From a beta proteobacterium L13 (GTDB lineage Bacteria; Pseudomonadota; Gammaproteobacteria; Burkholderiales; Chromobacteriaceae), in the NCBI GenBank assembly GCA_000335715.1, contig AMYZ01000011.1:62001-126000 (forward strand): a stretch of DNA of 64,000 bases, read 5' to 3'. Position numbers and translations under genes: made by a program. Of this stretch, positions 42,882-51,768 are shown piece after piece. The notes below the pieces were generated by a model that saw nothing but the letters and a program-made list of their open reading frames with translations, searched no databases and had not been told where the DNA came from. Every line of letters starts with the position of its first letter. The stretch's first letter is position 1.

Positions 42882-44375
42882 TTATTTGCCTGTCAGCTCT
42901 TTGAGCAGGTCGTCGGACTGGCTGCTATCCGGTGCCGAGGCTTCGCTGGCCGATGCATCGGCTGCCGGGATGTCTGCTGGTAGCTCGGCCGACGGCGCGT
43001 TGTCCATCTGTTGCATGATGGCGGCGGCGTCTTCGGCATTGGTTTTCACTTCTTCATGCAGCGAGCCTGTCACCAGTTTCGGGAAGGCAATCAGCAAGCC
43101 TACCATGACCATCTGGATCAGCACGTAAGGCACGGCACCCCAGTAAATCTGCGTGCTCTTGACTTCCTTGGGTGCCACGCTGCGCAGGTAGAACAGGGCA
43201 AAGCCGAACGGTGGGTGCATGAAGGATGTCTGCATGTTTACCCCCAGAATTACGCCAAACCAGATCAGGTTGATGTCCAGGCTCTGTGCTACTGGTGCCA
43301 GCAGTGGTACCAGGATGAAGGCGATCTCGAAGAAGTCCAGGAAGAACGCCAGGAAAAACACCATGATGTTCACAACGATCAGGAAGCCGGTAGCACCGCC
43401 TGGCAAGCCGGTCAGCAGGTGTTCTACCCACTGGTCGCCGTTCACGCCCAGGAAGGCAATGCGGAATACGCGGGCCCCGATCAGGATGAACACCACAAAG
43501 GTAGACAACTTGACGGTGGAATCCATCGCTTGTTGCAGCAGCTTCATGTCCAGGCGTTTGTTCATCAGCGCCAGGATGATGGCACCCACTGCGCCCATGG
43601 CGCCGCCTTCGGTCGGGGTGGCTATGCCCAGGAAGATGGTGCCCAGTACAAGGAAGATCAGCAGCAGCGGCGGGATCATCACCAGTACCACGCGCTTGGC
43701 CAGATTAAAGCCGCGCAGTGTGCGGGCTTCTGGCGGCAGAGCCGGTGCCCACTGTGGCTTGAAAAGCGTGATCATGAAGATGAACATGGCGTAGAACAGG
43801 CACAGCAGCAGGCCGGGTGCCATGGCGCCTGCGTACATATCACCTACCGAGGTGCCCAGCTGGTCGGCCAACACGATCAGTACCAGCGACGGCGGGATGA
43901 TCTGCGCCAGGGTGCCGGATGCGGCAATCACGCCGGTAGCGATACGCGTGTCGTAGCCGTAGCGCAGCATGATGGGCAGCGAGATCAGGCCCATGGAGAT
44001 CACCGACGCGGCCACTACGCCGGTGGTGGCAGCCAGCAAGGCGCCGACAAAGATCACCGCGTAGGCCAGGCCGCCACGCACCGAGCCAAACAGTTGGCCG
44101 ATGGTATCCAGCATGTCTTCTGCCATGCCGGAACGTTCCAGTATCAAGCCCATGAAGGTAAAGAACGGTATCGCCAGCAGCGTATCGTTCCGCATGATGT
44201 CGTATACCTGGTTGGGCAGGGCTTGCAGCAGTTCGGGGCGCAGCAGTTCAAAGTGGATGCCGATCCAGCTGAACAGCAGGCCGACGGCGCCCAGGGCAAA
44301 GGCTACCGGGTAGCCGATCAGCAAAAAGGCGATCAGCGAACAGAACATGATGGGGGCTAGCATGTCGAGGCTCAT
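42882..44375 (-). CDS. TRAP transporter large permease (DctM family) with an acidic C-terminal tail
   Basis: A 497-residue membrane protein with about 12-13 helices. DctM landmarks: TGVVAASVISMGLISLPIML, ASGTLAQIIPPSLVLIVLAD, FLGIATPTEGGAMGAVGA, and DFFEIAFILVPLLAPVA. The transporter part ends near residue 437 (MVGLLIAFPKLVTG). The remaining ~60 residues are hydrophilic and acidic with many Ala, Asp and Ser (PADIPAADASASEASAPDSS), longer than usual for the family. It overlaps dctQ by four bases. Confidence 0.94.
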   Translation of the reverse strand: MSLDMLAPIMFCSLIAFLLIGYPVAFALGAVGLLFSWIGIHFELLRPELLQALPNQVYDIMRNDTLLAIPFFTFMGLILERSGMAEDMLDTIGQLFGSVRGGLAYAVIFVGALLAATTGVVAASVISMGLISLPIMLRYGYDTRIATGVIAASGTLAQIIPPSLVLIVLADQLGTSVGDMYAGAMAPGLLLCLFYAMFIFMITLFKPQWAPALPPEARTLRGFNLAKRVVLVMIPPLLLIFLVLGTIFLGIATPTEGGAMGAVGAIILALMNKRLDMKLLQQAMDSTVKLSTFVVFILIGARVFRIAFLGVNGDQWVEHLLTGLPGGATGFLIVVNIMVFFLAFFLDFFEIAFILVPLLAPVAQSLDINLIWFGVILGVNMQTSFMHPPFGFALFYLRSVAPKEVKSTQIYWGAVPYVLIQMVMVGLLIAFPKLVTGSLHEEVKTNAEDAAAIMQQMDNAPSAELPADIPAADASASEASAPDSSQSDDLLKELTGK

Positions 44376-44923
44376 ACCGGCTCCTTGTGTACGTCAGTGT
44401 TTTTTTCGCTTGGGTCGGCAATCAGGCCCTGCAGGAAAGCTACGCGCTTGATGACTTCGGACAGGCCCTGGGCCAGCAGCAGCGAAAAGCCCACCGGAAT
44501 CAGCAGGAACACCGGCCAGCGAATCAGGCCGCCGGCGTCGGACGACATTTCGCCGCTTACCCAGGCTTTTTCAAACAGCGGCCAGCCGTACATGATCAGG
44601 ATGATGCACACGGGCATCAGGAATAGCAGGGTGCCGACAATGTCAATGATGGCTTGGCCGCGTTTGGATAGCTTGCTGGCCAGCAAGTCGATGCGGATGT
44701 GTTCGTTCTTTTGCAGGGTATAGGCAGCAGCCAGCAGGAATACAGCCGAGAACAGATACCACTGGATTTCTAGGAAGCCGTTGGAGCTGATGTCGAACGC
44801 TTTGCGAACGACAGCGTTTCCGGCGCTGATGAGCACGACAACAAGCACAAGCCACGACGCGGCCTGGCCCATGCGTGCGTTGACCGCGTCTATCAGACGC
44901 GACAAGGCAAGCAGTGAATGCAC
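44372..44923 (-). CDS. TRAP transporter small permease (DctQ family)
   Basis: A 183-residue membrane protein with four helices and the DctQ pattern (ASWLVLVVVLISAGNAVVRK, then EIQWYLFSAVFLLAAAYTLQ, KNEHIRIDLLASKLS, and IRWPVFLLIPVGFSLLLAQG). It partners the DctM subunit. AGGAG lies before the start. The 132-bp gap upstream has no clear operator. Confidence 0.94.
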   Translation of the reverse strand: MHSLLALSRLIDAVNARMGQAASWLVLVVVLISAGNAVVRKAFDISSNGFLEIQWYLFSAVFLLAAAYTLQKNEHIRIDLLASKLSKRGQAIIDIVGTLLFLMPVCIILIMYGWPLFEKAWVSGEMSSDAGGLIRWPVFLLIPVGFSLLLAQGLSEVIKRVAFLQGLIADPSEKNTDVHKEPV

Positions 44924-45055
44924 TGGTTTTCTCCTGTGTAGTGTTTTTACAGCTTGAGCTGCTTTTTATCAGCCTTCTCCAAGGCTGCTACCGTTTTCGG
45001 TTGCTGCTATCAAAGCACAGGGCGTGGCGCTTGCAAAGTACAAACGGGTAGGGGA

Positions 45056-45625
45056 TTACCCTTGGTTGCCGGGCTGGCTACGCTTTAGCTGCAGTCGCAG
45101 CAAGTCGTGCCGGGTGTGAATGGCGGCAATGCGCCAGCCGGACAGGGGCTGGTGGCCCAGAATGGTGGCGTGCAGCCAGTGCTGTACGGCGGGGATGTCG
45201 CGCCAGTGCAAGGTGAGGTATTGCTGGTCTATGGCTAACCATGGCAGCGGTGCGGCCAACCTTTGCAGCAGGCGCGTCGCCAGCCCGCTATTGGCCGCCA
45301 TGCTGGCTAGCGAGCCTAAAAGACGCCCGCGTAAGCTGGCTTGACTATCGTCGGCTTGCAGGTGGTAGCGCAGGCGCACACTGTTGTTGTCTGCAGCCAT
45401 GGCTTCCGGCTGGCAATGCAGCTGCACGATGGTGGGAGTGGGCTGCTGTATTTTCAGCCAGAAAACTGCGCCGTGTTCGTCCAGCAGCAGGTCTTCGATG
45501 ATGAGCTCGTCGCTATCCAGCCAGCTTTTGAGCTGTGTGAGCAGCAGGGCAGCGGGCAGGCTGATGCCGTCGCGGTGCAGGCGCGGGCGGTAGCGTTGCC
45601 AGTTTTGCCAGTGCTGGTGCCACAT
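45056..45625 (-). CDS. Protein of unknown function
   Basis: A 189-residue soluble protein, rich in Leu, His, Gln and Trp, that I do not recognise. It has no signal peptide. Alternating strands (EHGAVFWLKIQQPTPTIVQL, then VRLRYHLQADD) suggest beta structure in the middle. It follows the NlpC/P60 lipoprotein gene by three bases and is probably translated with it, so an envelope-related role is possible. A repeat word (45251) encodes Leu-Ala-Ala. Confidence 0.75.
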   Translation of the reverse strand: MWHQHWQNWQRYRPRLHRDGISLPAALLLTQLKSWLDSDELIIEDLLLDEHGAVFWLKIQQPTPTIVQLHCQPEAMAADNNSVRLRYHLQADDSQASLRGRLLGSLASMAANSGLATRLLQRLAAPLPWLAIDQQYLTLHWRDIPAVQHWLHATILGHQPLSGWRIAAIHTRHDLLRLQLKRSQPGNQG

Positions 45626-45628
45626 GGC

Positions 45629-46171
45629 TCAGTCGAACAGGGTGCGCGCGCCCTCGTAGCGGGCGGCAAAGTAGCTGTTATCCAGGCGGTCGACACGAAT
45701 CACGCTATTGCTGCGTGGTGCATGGACGAACTTACCGTCTCCAATGTAAATGCCCATGTGCGAAAACGGCTTGCCCAGCGTGTTGAAAAACACCAGGTCG
45801 CCTACGCGCATGCGGTTATTGTCGATGGGGCGAGCCAGGCTGGCGATCTGGGCGGCATTGTGCGGCAGTTTCACCTTGGCGGCATTCTGGTAGATGTAGG
45901 CCACCATACCGCTGCAGTCCAGCCCGGCTTCCGGGTTACTGCCGCCAAATTTATAGTCGATGTCCAGCAGGCTCAGGGTGTACATCAGGATCTCGCGGCC
46001 GGCGCCATCGGCTTGCAGCCCGGCCAGGCTGATGCCGGGGCGGCTGGCGGGTTTGGGCGGCTTTTTCGGGGCGGGCGGGGCGCTGGCGCAGCCCGCCAGT
46101 GCCAGCGCCGTGGTCAGTAGCACCAGCCCCTGGCGGCTAGCCAGCTGCGCAAGGATAGTGCGTTTCATCAT
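45629..46171 (-). CDS. NlpC/P60 family lipoprotein (peptidoglycan hydrolase)
   Basis: A 180-residue lipoprotein: signal peptide with lipobox LAGC at about residues 25-28, a Pro/Lys linker, then an NlpC/P60 domain. The catalytic Cys is in GLDCSGMVAYIYQ and the His in FSHMGIYIGDGKFVHAP. It should cut peptide cross-bridges, and sits in the envelope facing the periplasm. The length matches Spr/NlpC. It overlaps uup by four bases. Confidence 0.93.
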   Translation of the reverse strand: MMKRTILAQLASRQGLVLLTTALALAGCASAPPAPKKPPKPASRPGISLAGLQADGAGREILMYTLSLLDIDYKFGGSNPEAGLDCSGMVAYIYQNAAKVKLPHNAAQIASLARPIDNNRMRVGDLVFFNTLGKPFSHMGIYIGDGKFVHAPRSNSVIRVDRLDNSYFAARYEGARTLFD

Positions 46172-48087
46172 GCCTGCTTGGCCTCCAGTGCTTCCCAGCG
46201 TTCCAGTTTTTCCAGTAGCAGCAGGTCGATTTCCTCGATGCGTGCTTGCCAGCCGCGTGCTTCCAGCGGTGCGCTACGGTAGGCGTTGGGGTCCAGCAGT
46301 TTCTCGTTCAGCTGGGCTTGTTCGCTTTCCAGGTCGGCGATCTCTTGCGGCAGGCGTTCCAGCTCGCGCTTTTCGTTGAAGCTGAGCTTTTGTGCGCGGG
46401 CGCTGCGGTCACGTTCCGGCTTGGCGTCCAGGTTGGCCGCATGGTTGTCTTTGCGCGCCGGGGTTTCCTGCTTCATGGCCGCCATGCGGGCCTTGGTGTC
46501 TACCCAGTCCTGGTAGCCGCCCGGGTATTCTTCCAGCCGGCCTTCGCCTTCAAAGGCAATGACCTGGGTGACGACGTTGTCCAGGAAGGCGCGGTCGTGG
46601 CTCACCACAAATACGGTGCCGGTGTACTGCTCGATCAGCTCTTCCAGCAGCTCCAGCGTGTCGATGTCCAGGTCGTTGGTGGGTTCGTCCAGCACCAGTA
46701 CGTTGGCCGGGCGGGTAAACAGGCGAGCCAGCAGCAGGCGGTTGCGCTCGCCACCGGACAGCGAGCGCACGGGGCTGCGCGCGCGCTGTGGCGAGAACAG
46801 GAAGTCTTCCAGGTAGCTCATTACGTGCTTTTTCTGGCCGCAGATGTCTACAAAGTCGTTACCCTGGCTGATGATGTCGGCCACGCTGGTTTCTTCGTCC
46901 AGCTGGGTGCGGAACTGGTCGAAGTAGGCCACTTCCAGCTTGCTGCCGCGTTTGATGCTGCCGCTGTCGGCTTCCAGCTCGCCCAGAATCAGCTTGAGCA
47001 GCGTGGTTTTGCCCGCGCCGTTGGGGCCGATCAGGCCGATTTTGTCGCCGCGCAGGATGCGGCTGGTAAAGTTCTTGATCAGCGTGCGGCCTTCAAAACC
47101 CTTGCTGACGTGCTCCAGCTCGGCCACCAGCTTGCCGGAGCGCTCGCCGGCGTCCAGCTGGAAGTTGACTTGGCCCACGCGCTCGCGGCGGGAGGCGCGC
47201 TGGCGGCGGATTTCTTCCAGCCGGCGTACACGGCCCTCGTTGCGGGTGCGGCGTGCCTCGATGCCTTTGCGGATCCACACTTCTTCCTGGGCGTGGAATT
47301 TGTCAAAGATGCGGTTTTGTTCTTCTTCTACGGCCAACTCTTCGGCTTTGCGCACCTGGTAGGCGCCAAAGCTGCCCGGGTAGCTGCGCAGCAGGCCACG
47401 ATCCAGCTCGATGATGCGGGTGGCGATATTGTCCAGAAAGCGGCGGTCGTGGGTGATCAGCAGGACACTGCCGGCAAAATTCTTGATCAGGCCCTCCAGC
47501 CACTCGATGGCGCTCATGTCCAGGTGGTTGGTAGGTTCGTCCAGTAGCAGCACGTCGGGGCGGGACGCCAGCGCGCGCGCCAGGGCGACGCGTTTTTTCC
47601 AGCCGCCGGACAGCTCGCTGACCAGCGTGTCTGCATTCAGGCCCAGGTGGGACAGGGTGGTGCTGATCAGGGCGTCGAACTGCCAGCCGTCGTGCGCTTC
47701 CAGCGCGTGCTGGATGTCGGTCATGCGCGCAAGTACGGCTTCATGGTTGGCCGCAGGGTCGGCCAGCTGCTGCGTCAGGTGGTGGTAGTCGGTAAGCAGG
47801 GCTTTGAGCGCCCCCAGGCCTTCGGCGACGGCTTCGAATACGGTGTGCCCGTCGGTAAAGACCGGCTCTTGCGGTACGTAGGCTACCTTGATATCGCTTT
47901 GCTGGATGATGCGGCCATCGTCCAGTTTGACGGTGCCGGCAATGGCTTTCAGCAACGATGACTTGCCGGCGCCGTTGCGGCCGATCAGGCCGACGACCTC
48001 GCCGCTTTCCAGCGAAAAGTCCACTTTGTCCAGCAGGGCGTGGTGCCCGAAGGCAAGGCAAGCGTTATCTACGGTAATCAGGGCCAT
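46168..48087 (-). CDS. uup: ABC-F ATPase Uup
   Basis: A 639-residue soluble protein with two ABC domains and no membrane part. First P-loop GLIGRNGAGKSSLL with signature VSELSGGWKKRVALARAL; second P-loop GLIGPNGAGKTTLL with signature RSLSGGERNRLLLARL; Walker B motifs LLLDEPTNHLD and LVLDEPTNDLD. The C-terminal coiled coil (ERLPQEIADLESEQAQLNEK) is typical of Uup, which acts in DNA transactions and ribosome function. Two repeat words (46433, 47747) both encode Ala-Ala-Asn. Confidence 0.96.
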   Translation of the reverse strand: MALITVDNACLAFGHHALLDKVDFSLESGEVVGLIGRNGAGKSSLLKAIAGTVKLDDGRIIQQSDIKVAYVPQEPVFTDGHTVFEAVAEGLGALKALLTDYHHLTQQLADPAANHEAVLARMTDIQHALEAHDGWQFDALISTTLSHLGLNADTLVSELSGGWKKRVALARALASRPDVLLLDEPTNHLDMSAIEWLEGLIKNFAGSVLLITHDRRFLDNIATRIIELDRGLLRSYPGSFGAYQVRKAEELAVEEEQNRIFDKFHAQEEVWIRKGIEARRTRNEGRVRRLEEIRRQRASRRERVGQVNFQLDAGERSGKLVAELEHVSKGFEGRTLIKNFTSRILRGDKIGLIGPNGAGKTTLLKLILGELEADSGSIKRGSKLEVAYFDQFRTQLDEETSVADIISQGNDFVDICGQKKHVMSYLEDFLFSPQRARSPVRSLSGGERNRLLLARLFTRPANVLVLDEPTNDLDIDTLELLEELIEQYTGTVFVVSHDRAFLDNVVTQVIAFEGEGRLEEYPGGYQDWVDTKARMAAMKQETPARKDNHAANLDAKPERDRSARAQKLSFNEKRELERLPQEIADLESEQAQLNEKLLDPNAYRSAPLEARGWQARIEEIDLLLLEKLERWEALEAKQA

Positions 48088-48233
48088 AATGTATTCGGGG
48101 TGTACGGGGCAATTGCAATGGCGGCAATTGTAGCATGAGCACGTGTTTGCCCTTCGCCTGCCGCCTTGTGGCTGCTACAATGCGCGCCAACTCGAAGCCT
48201 GCCTGCCGGCGGGTATCTGTGAAAGGATTCGCC

Positions 48234-48590
48234 ATGTATTTTGTTGACCGATCGGTAGCCGTAATCAAACCCAAAGCCCCGTTCCTGGCGTGGCTCAACG
48301 CCGTGCCGGACAACGACATGATCGAGCTGACACTGGATGCACTGCGCGCCGACAGTACCGTGATCCTGTTGCCGGAGTTCGACGAGCCGGAAGAGGCCGT
48401 GGCCCACGTAGACGAGATTTTCGAGCAGCTGTTCCGCCTGGAGCTGGCCTCCTGGTACGAGGACGAGTCGCTGTGGCCGCAAGACCGCTCGCTGAAAACG
48501 TTCTGGGAATGGTTTGATGTCGAGATCCACTCCACGCTGCTGGATACCGTGGACGCCGACATCATGAACTCGCCGGTTGACCCTGCCTGA
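48234..48590 (+). CDS. Conserved small acidic protein of unknown function
   Basis: A 118-residue acidic protein starting MYFVDRSVAVIKPKAPFLAW, with many aromatic residues in WYEDESLWPQDRSLKTFWEW. It has no membrane segment or cysteine. It resembles uncharacterised proteins of Betaproteobacteria and Gammaproteobacteria, but I cannot name a function. AAAGGA precedes ATG 48234. It is divergent from uup and begins the folC-purF direction of transcription. Confidence 0.85.
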   Translation: MYFVDRSVAVIKPKAPFLAWLNAVPDNDMIELTLDALRADSTVILLPEFDEPEEAVAHVDEIFEQLFRLELASWYEDESLWPQDRSLKTFWEWFDVEIHSTLLDTVDADIMNSPVDPA

Positions 48591-48603
48591 TTTGTAGCCA
48601 TTC

Positions 48604-49038
48604 ATGCACCGCACGCACATTCCGCCGTTTGCGGCCAACCTGGCTACCAGCTGGCTGGCTTGCGGGGTATTGCTGCTGATGTGGCTGGTTTTGCTGGCGG
48701 CGCTGAGCATACTGGATGGGCAGTCACAGCTGGTGTTGCTGCTGTGCGGTGCCATGGCGAGTGTGTCCTTGCTGCGCAGTAGCGGTATGGCCGGGCGGCG
48801 CGGCAGTTTTTCGGTAGATGCCCGCGGTGCCTGTCATCTACAGCTGTTGCGGGTGGCAGTGCTGCCCGCTAGCGTAGCGCTACCCTGGCTGGTGGTACTG
48901 CGCGGCAGAACGGCCGATAAAAAAGATCTGACCCTGCTGGTGTGGCGCGATGCCGTGCCGGCAGACACGCACCGGGCGCTGCGTGTGTACGTGCAGTGGT
49001 GCCGCACGGCAGCGGCCAACCTTGCAGAAGAAGAGTAG
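48604..49038 (+). CDS. YgfX/CptA-like inner-membrane protein
   Basis: A 144-residue protein with two adjacent membrane helices (about residues 17-54) and a soluble C-terminal domain ending in LTLLVWRDAVPADTHRALRV, close to the family pattern (L)LWRDxxxxxxFRxLR of YgfX. In E. coli ygfX is paired with sdhE and affects flavinylation or cell division; no sdhE-like gene is adjacent here. It lies three bases before folC. A repeat word (48630) encodes Ala-Ala-Asn near the N-terminus and a one-mismatch copy lies at the 3' end. Confidence 0.65.
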   Translation: MHRTHIPPFAANLATSWLACGVLLLMWLVLLAALSILDGQSQLVLLLCGAMASVSLLRSSGMAGRRGSFSVDARGACHLQLLRVAVLPASVALPWLVVLRGRTADKKDLTLLVWRDAVPADTHRALRVYVQWCRTAAANLAEEE

Positions 49039-49041
49039 AGA

Positions 49042-50331
49042 ATGAGTACGAATACCCCACCGCATCGTGGCAGCAGCCTGCAAACGTGGCTGCAGTATCA
49101 GGAAGGTTTGCACACTTCGGCTATTGATATGGGCTTGGCCAGGGTGTCGGCTGTGCGGGATGCCATGGGTTTGCAGCCTGATTTCCCCGTGATCATCGTG
49201 GGTGGTACCAATGGCAAGGGTTCGGTGTGCGCCATGCTGTCTACCATGCTCAGTCGTGGTGGTTTCAAGGTGGGTACATATACCTCGCCGCATATCATCC
49301 GCTACAACGAGCGTATCGCTATCGATATGCAGCCGGTGGCAGACCAGCGCATCGTGGATAGCTTTGCGGCCATCAACGATGCCCGTGGCGATACCTCGCT
49401 GAGCTATTTCGAGTTTGGCACACTGGCCGCCATGCACACCTTCATGGCTGAGGGCGTTGACGTGGCCGTGCTGGAAGTAGGGCTGGGCGGCCGCCTGGAT
49501 GCTGTGAACATTTTCGAGCCAGCAGTCTCGGTGGTGGTGAGCGTGGATCTGGACCACCAAGCGTATCTGGGTGATACGCGCGAGCTGGTGGGTTTCGAAA
49601 AGGCCGGTATTTTCCGCGCCGGTAAAGTAGCCATCTGTGCCGACCCCAAGCCGCCGCAAAGTTTGCTGGACCATGCTGCGCAGCTGGGTGCTGATCTCAA
49701 GCTGGTGGGGCGTGATTTTGGCATAACACGCATGGACAACCAGTGGTCTTTCCATATGGGTGATGTGCACAAACACGCGCTCCCCATTCCGGCCTTGCGC
49801 GGTGAATACCAGATGGTGAATGCCGCGGCAGCATTGGCTGCGCTGGAAGCGGTGAAGGCCTGGCTGCCGGTGGGTATTGGCGCGATCAAGCGCGGGCTGC
49901 TGGAGGTGGACTGGCCGGGCCGCTTCCAGGTCTTGCCGGGTCGCCCGCTGACCATTCTGGATGTGGGCCACAACCCGCATGCCGCGCGTGCGCTGGCCGA
50001 TAGCCTGAAGCGCATGGCGTTTGCCAGCCAGCGTATTGCCGTCTTCTCCATGCTGGCCGATAAAGATATGGCTGCCGTGGTGGGCTTATTGAAAGACGAA
50101 TTTGATGTGTGGCTGGTAGGCGGGCTGGATATGCCGCGCGGCCGCAGCGCCGATGCTATCGCCAGCGAGCTGGAAGCCTTGGGTGTCAAAGGAGTCAGTC
50201 GTTACGAAACGGTACCTTTGGCCTGGGATGCAGCCTTATCGCAGGCCGGCGAGAATGATAGAATTGTCGTATTTGGCTCATTCCACACCGTGGCCGAGGT
50301 GATGGAGCATCGCCTTCACCGCGCATCATAA
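49042..50331 (+). CDS. folC: Bifunctional dihydrofolate synthase/folylpolyglutamate synthase
   Basis: A 429-residue Mur-ligase-type enzyme that joins dihydropteroate to glutamate and adds further glutamates. Motifs: the P-loop IIVGGTNGKGSVCAMLS, YTSPHIIRYNERI, VLEVGLGGRLDAVN, the dihydropteroate/ATP region SVDLDHQAYLGDTRE, and LDVGHNPHAARALADSL in the C-terminal domain. It is the first conserved gene of the folC-SPOR-cvpA-purF-metZ block. Confidence 0.97.
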   Translation: MSTNTPPHRGSSLQTWLQYQEGLHTSAIDMGLARVSAVRDAMGLQPDFPVIIVGGTNGKGSVCAMLSTMLSRGGFKVGTYTSPHIIRYNERIAIDMQPVADQRIVDSFAAINDARGDTSLSYFEFGTLAAMHTFMAEGVDVAVLEVGLGGRLDAVNIFEPAVSVVVSVDLDHQAYLGDTRELVGFEKAGIFRAGKVAICADPKPPQSLLDHAAQLGADLKLVGRDFGITRMDNQWSFHMGDVHKHALPIPALRGEYQMVNAAAALAALEAVKAWLPVGIGAIKRGLLEVDWPGRFQVLPGRPLTILDVGHNPHAARALADSLKRMAFASQRIAVFSMLADKDMAAVVGLLKDEFDVWLVGGLDMPRGRSADAIASELEALGVKGVSRYETVPLAWDAALSQAGENDRIVVFGSFHTVAEVMEHRLHRAS

Positions 50332-50340
50332 GGACACCTG

Positions 50341-51213
50341 ATGGCACTTTCCACCCATGACGAACTGCTGTTGCTGCGCAAGCGGGCGCGCCGCCGCCTG
50401 GTGGGCGCCATTGTGATGGTGAGCTTGTCGACAGCGGTGCTGTGGAATGTGGTGGATGCCTTGCCGGAGCAGGCCATGAAGCCGGAGGCGGTGGATATTA
50501 CCGGCCTGCAGGCTGCCTCTCAGCCGGCAGCCGTGGTGGCGCCACCGGCGCCGCCTGTTGTGGCATCGCAGCCGGTGACCGACTTGCTGGCCACTTTGCC
50601 GCCGGATGAGCCTGAAACAGCGTCGCAGCCAGTAGTAAAGCCGCCAGTGGTACTGGCCAAGCCGCCAGCGCAACCGCCGGTACCGGCCGTCATTGCGCCT
50701 GCGCCATCTGTTGCGCCTGTTGCCAACCCCGACGTCAAGCCATTGCCCAAGCCCGAGCTGCCTGTGGAGCCTAAGCCGCAGGCCAAGCCCAAGGCAGAGG
50801 CCAAAGCCGAAACCAAAGCCGAGTCTAAACCTGTGGCCAAGGAGCCGGCAAAAGACAGCAAGCCCAAGCCCGCCGCTGAGAAAAAGGCCATCGACCCGAT
50901 GGCCATTCTGGAGGGGCGCGAGTCCGCGCATGCCGAGCCGGCCAAACCAGCAAAAGACAATGCGGCGGATGCGGCGCCGGGCAAGAAATTCAGTATCCAG
51001 CTGGCGGCGCTGTCCGACCCGCAAAAAGTGGATGCTTTGCGCAGCAGGTTGGCCGCAGCCGGCGTTAGCGCCCGTTTCAGCAAGGTGCAAACCAGCAAGG
51101 GTGAGGTTACCCGCGTACGCGTAGGGCCGTTCAAGTCGCGTGAAGAGGCTGATGCTGCCATGCGTCGCCTTAGCAAGGCCGGTGTCACCGGCATTGTGGT
51201 GGGGGCGGAATGA
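50341..51213 (+). CDS. SPOR domain cell-division protein (DedD-like)
   Basis: A 290-residue single-pass membrane protein: short cytoplasmic basic start, a helix at about residues 20-41, a long Pro/Ala/Lys-rich linker (~residues 55-210, with near-repeats such as KAEAKAETKAESK), and a C-terminal SPOR domain (FSIQLAALSDPQKVDALRSR to TRVRVGPFKSREEAD). SPOR domains bind denuded septal peptidoglycan. Position between folC and cvpA is that of dedD. A repeat word (51049) encodes Leu-Ala-Ala in the SPOR domain. Confidence 0.9.
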   Translation: MALSTHDELLLLRKRARRRLVGAIVMVSLSTAVLWNVVDALPEQAMKPEAVDITGLQAASQPAAVVAPPAPPVVASQPVTDLLATLPPDEPETASQPVVKPPVVLAKPPAQPPVPAVIAPAPSVAPVANPDVKPLPKPELPVEPKPQAKPKAEAKAETKAESKPVAKEPAKDSKPKPAAEKKAIDPMAILEGRESAHAEPAKPAKDNAADAAPGKKFSIQLAALSDPQKVDALRSRLAAAGVSARFSKVQTSKGEVTRVRVGPFKSREEADAAMRRLSKAGVTGIVVGAE

Positions 51214-51695
51214 CCTGGCTGGACTACCTGATTCTGGCGTTGATCGCCGGTTCTATCATGTTGTCACTGTTTCGCGGTTTGGCCGCTGAAGTGCTTTCGC
51301 TGTTTTCCTGGCTGATTGCGTTCTGGGCGGCGCGCAGCCTGTCGCCGCTTGTTGCTGAGTTCATCCCCTTGCCCGGTGATGGCTTGCGTCTGATGGCGGC
51401 ATTCCTGCTGTTACTGGTGGGCGTCTGGTTGCTGGCGGGTGTCTTGCGTGCCTCGCTCACCGTGATGCTGGATGCGGTGGGTTTGGGTGGCGTCAACCGC
51501 TTCTTGGGTGCCGTGTTTGGCCTGGTGCGTGGCATGTTGCTGGTCACTGTGGTGATGATTATGGGCGGCTTGAGCAATTTGCCAAAGTCGCCCGGCTGGC
51601 AGAATGCCCTGCTTGTGGCGCCTTTCCAGGCGGTGGCGTTGGCTGCCAAGCCATGGTTGCCGGATGCACTGGCACAGAAAATGAACTTTACTTAG
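51210..51695 (+). CDS. cvpA: CvpA family membrane protein
   Basis: A 161-residue protein with four membrane helices and the CvpA start WLDYLILALIAGSIMLSLFR, then GLAAEVLSLFSWLIAFWAA and GLGGVNRFLGAVFGLVRGML. It is needed for colicin V export in E. coli and is linked to envelope stress; the exact role is unknown. It overlaps the SPOR gene by four bases and precedes purF, as in enterobacteria and pseudomonads. Confidence 0.94.
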   Translation: MTWLDYLILALIAGSIMLSLFRGLAAEVLSLFSWLIAFWAARSLSPLVAEFIPLPGDGLRLMAAFLLLLVGVWLLAGVLRASLTVMLDAVGLGGVNRFLGAVFGLVRGMLLVTVVMIMGGLSNLPKSPGWQNALLVAPFQAVALAAKPWLPDALAQKMNFT

Positions 51696-51705
51696 TTTGC
51701 AATAG

Positions 51706-51746
51706 AGGGGTGATGATGCGTCGGCGTCATCACCCCTTGTTTTTAC
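51706..51746 (+). terminator. Terminator or attenuator between cvpA and purF
   Basis: AGGGGTGATGA (51706-51716) and TCATCACCCCT (51727-51737) form an 11-bp stem with a 10-nt loop, then TGTTTTT. It ends about 23 bases before the purF start codon. Confidence 0.8.
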
Positions 51747-51768
51747 TCGTGTAGTCTGGGGATTAACT

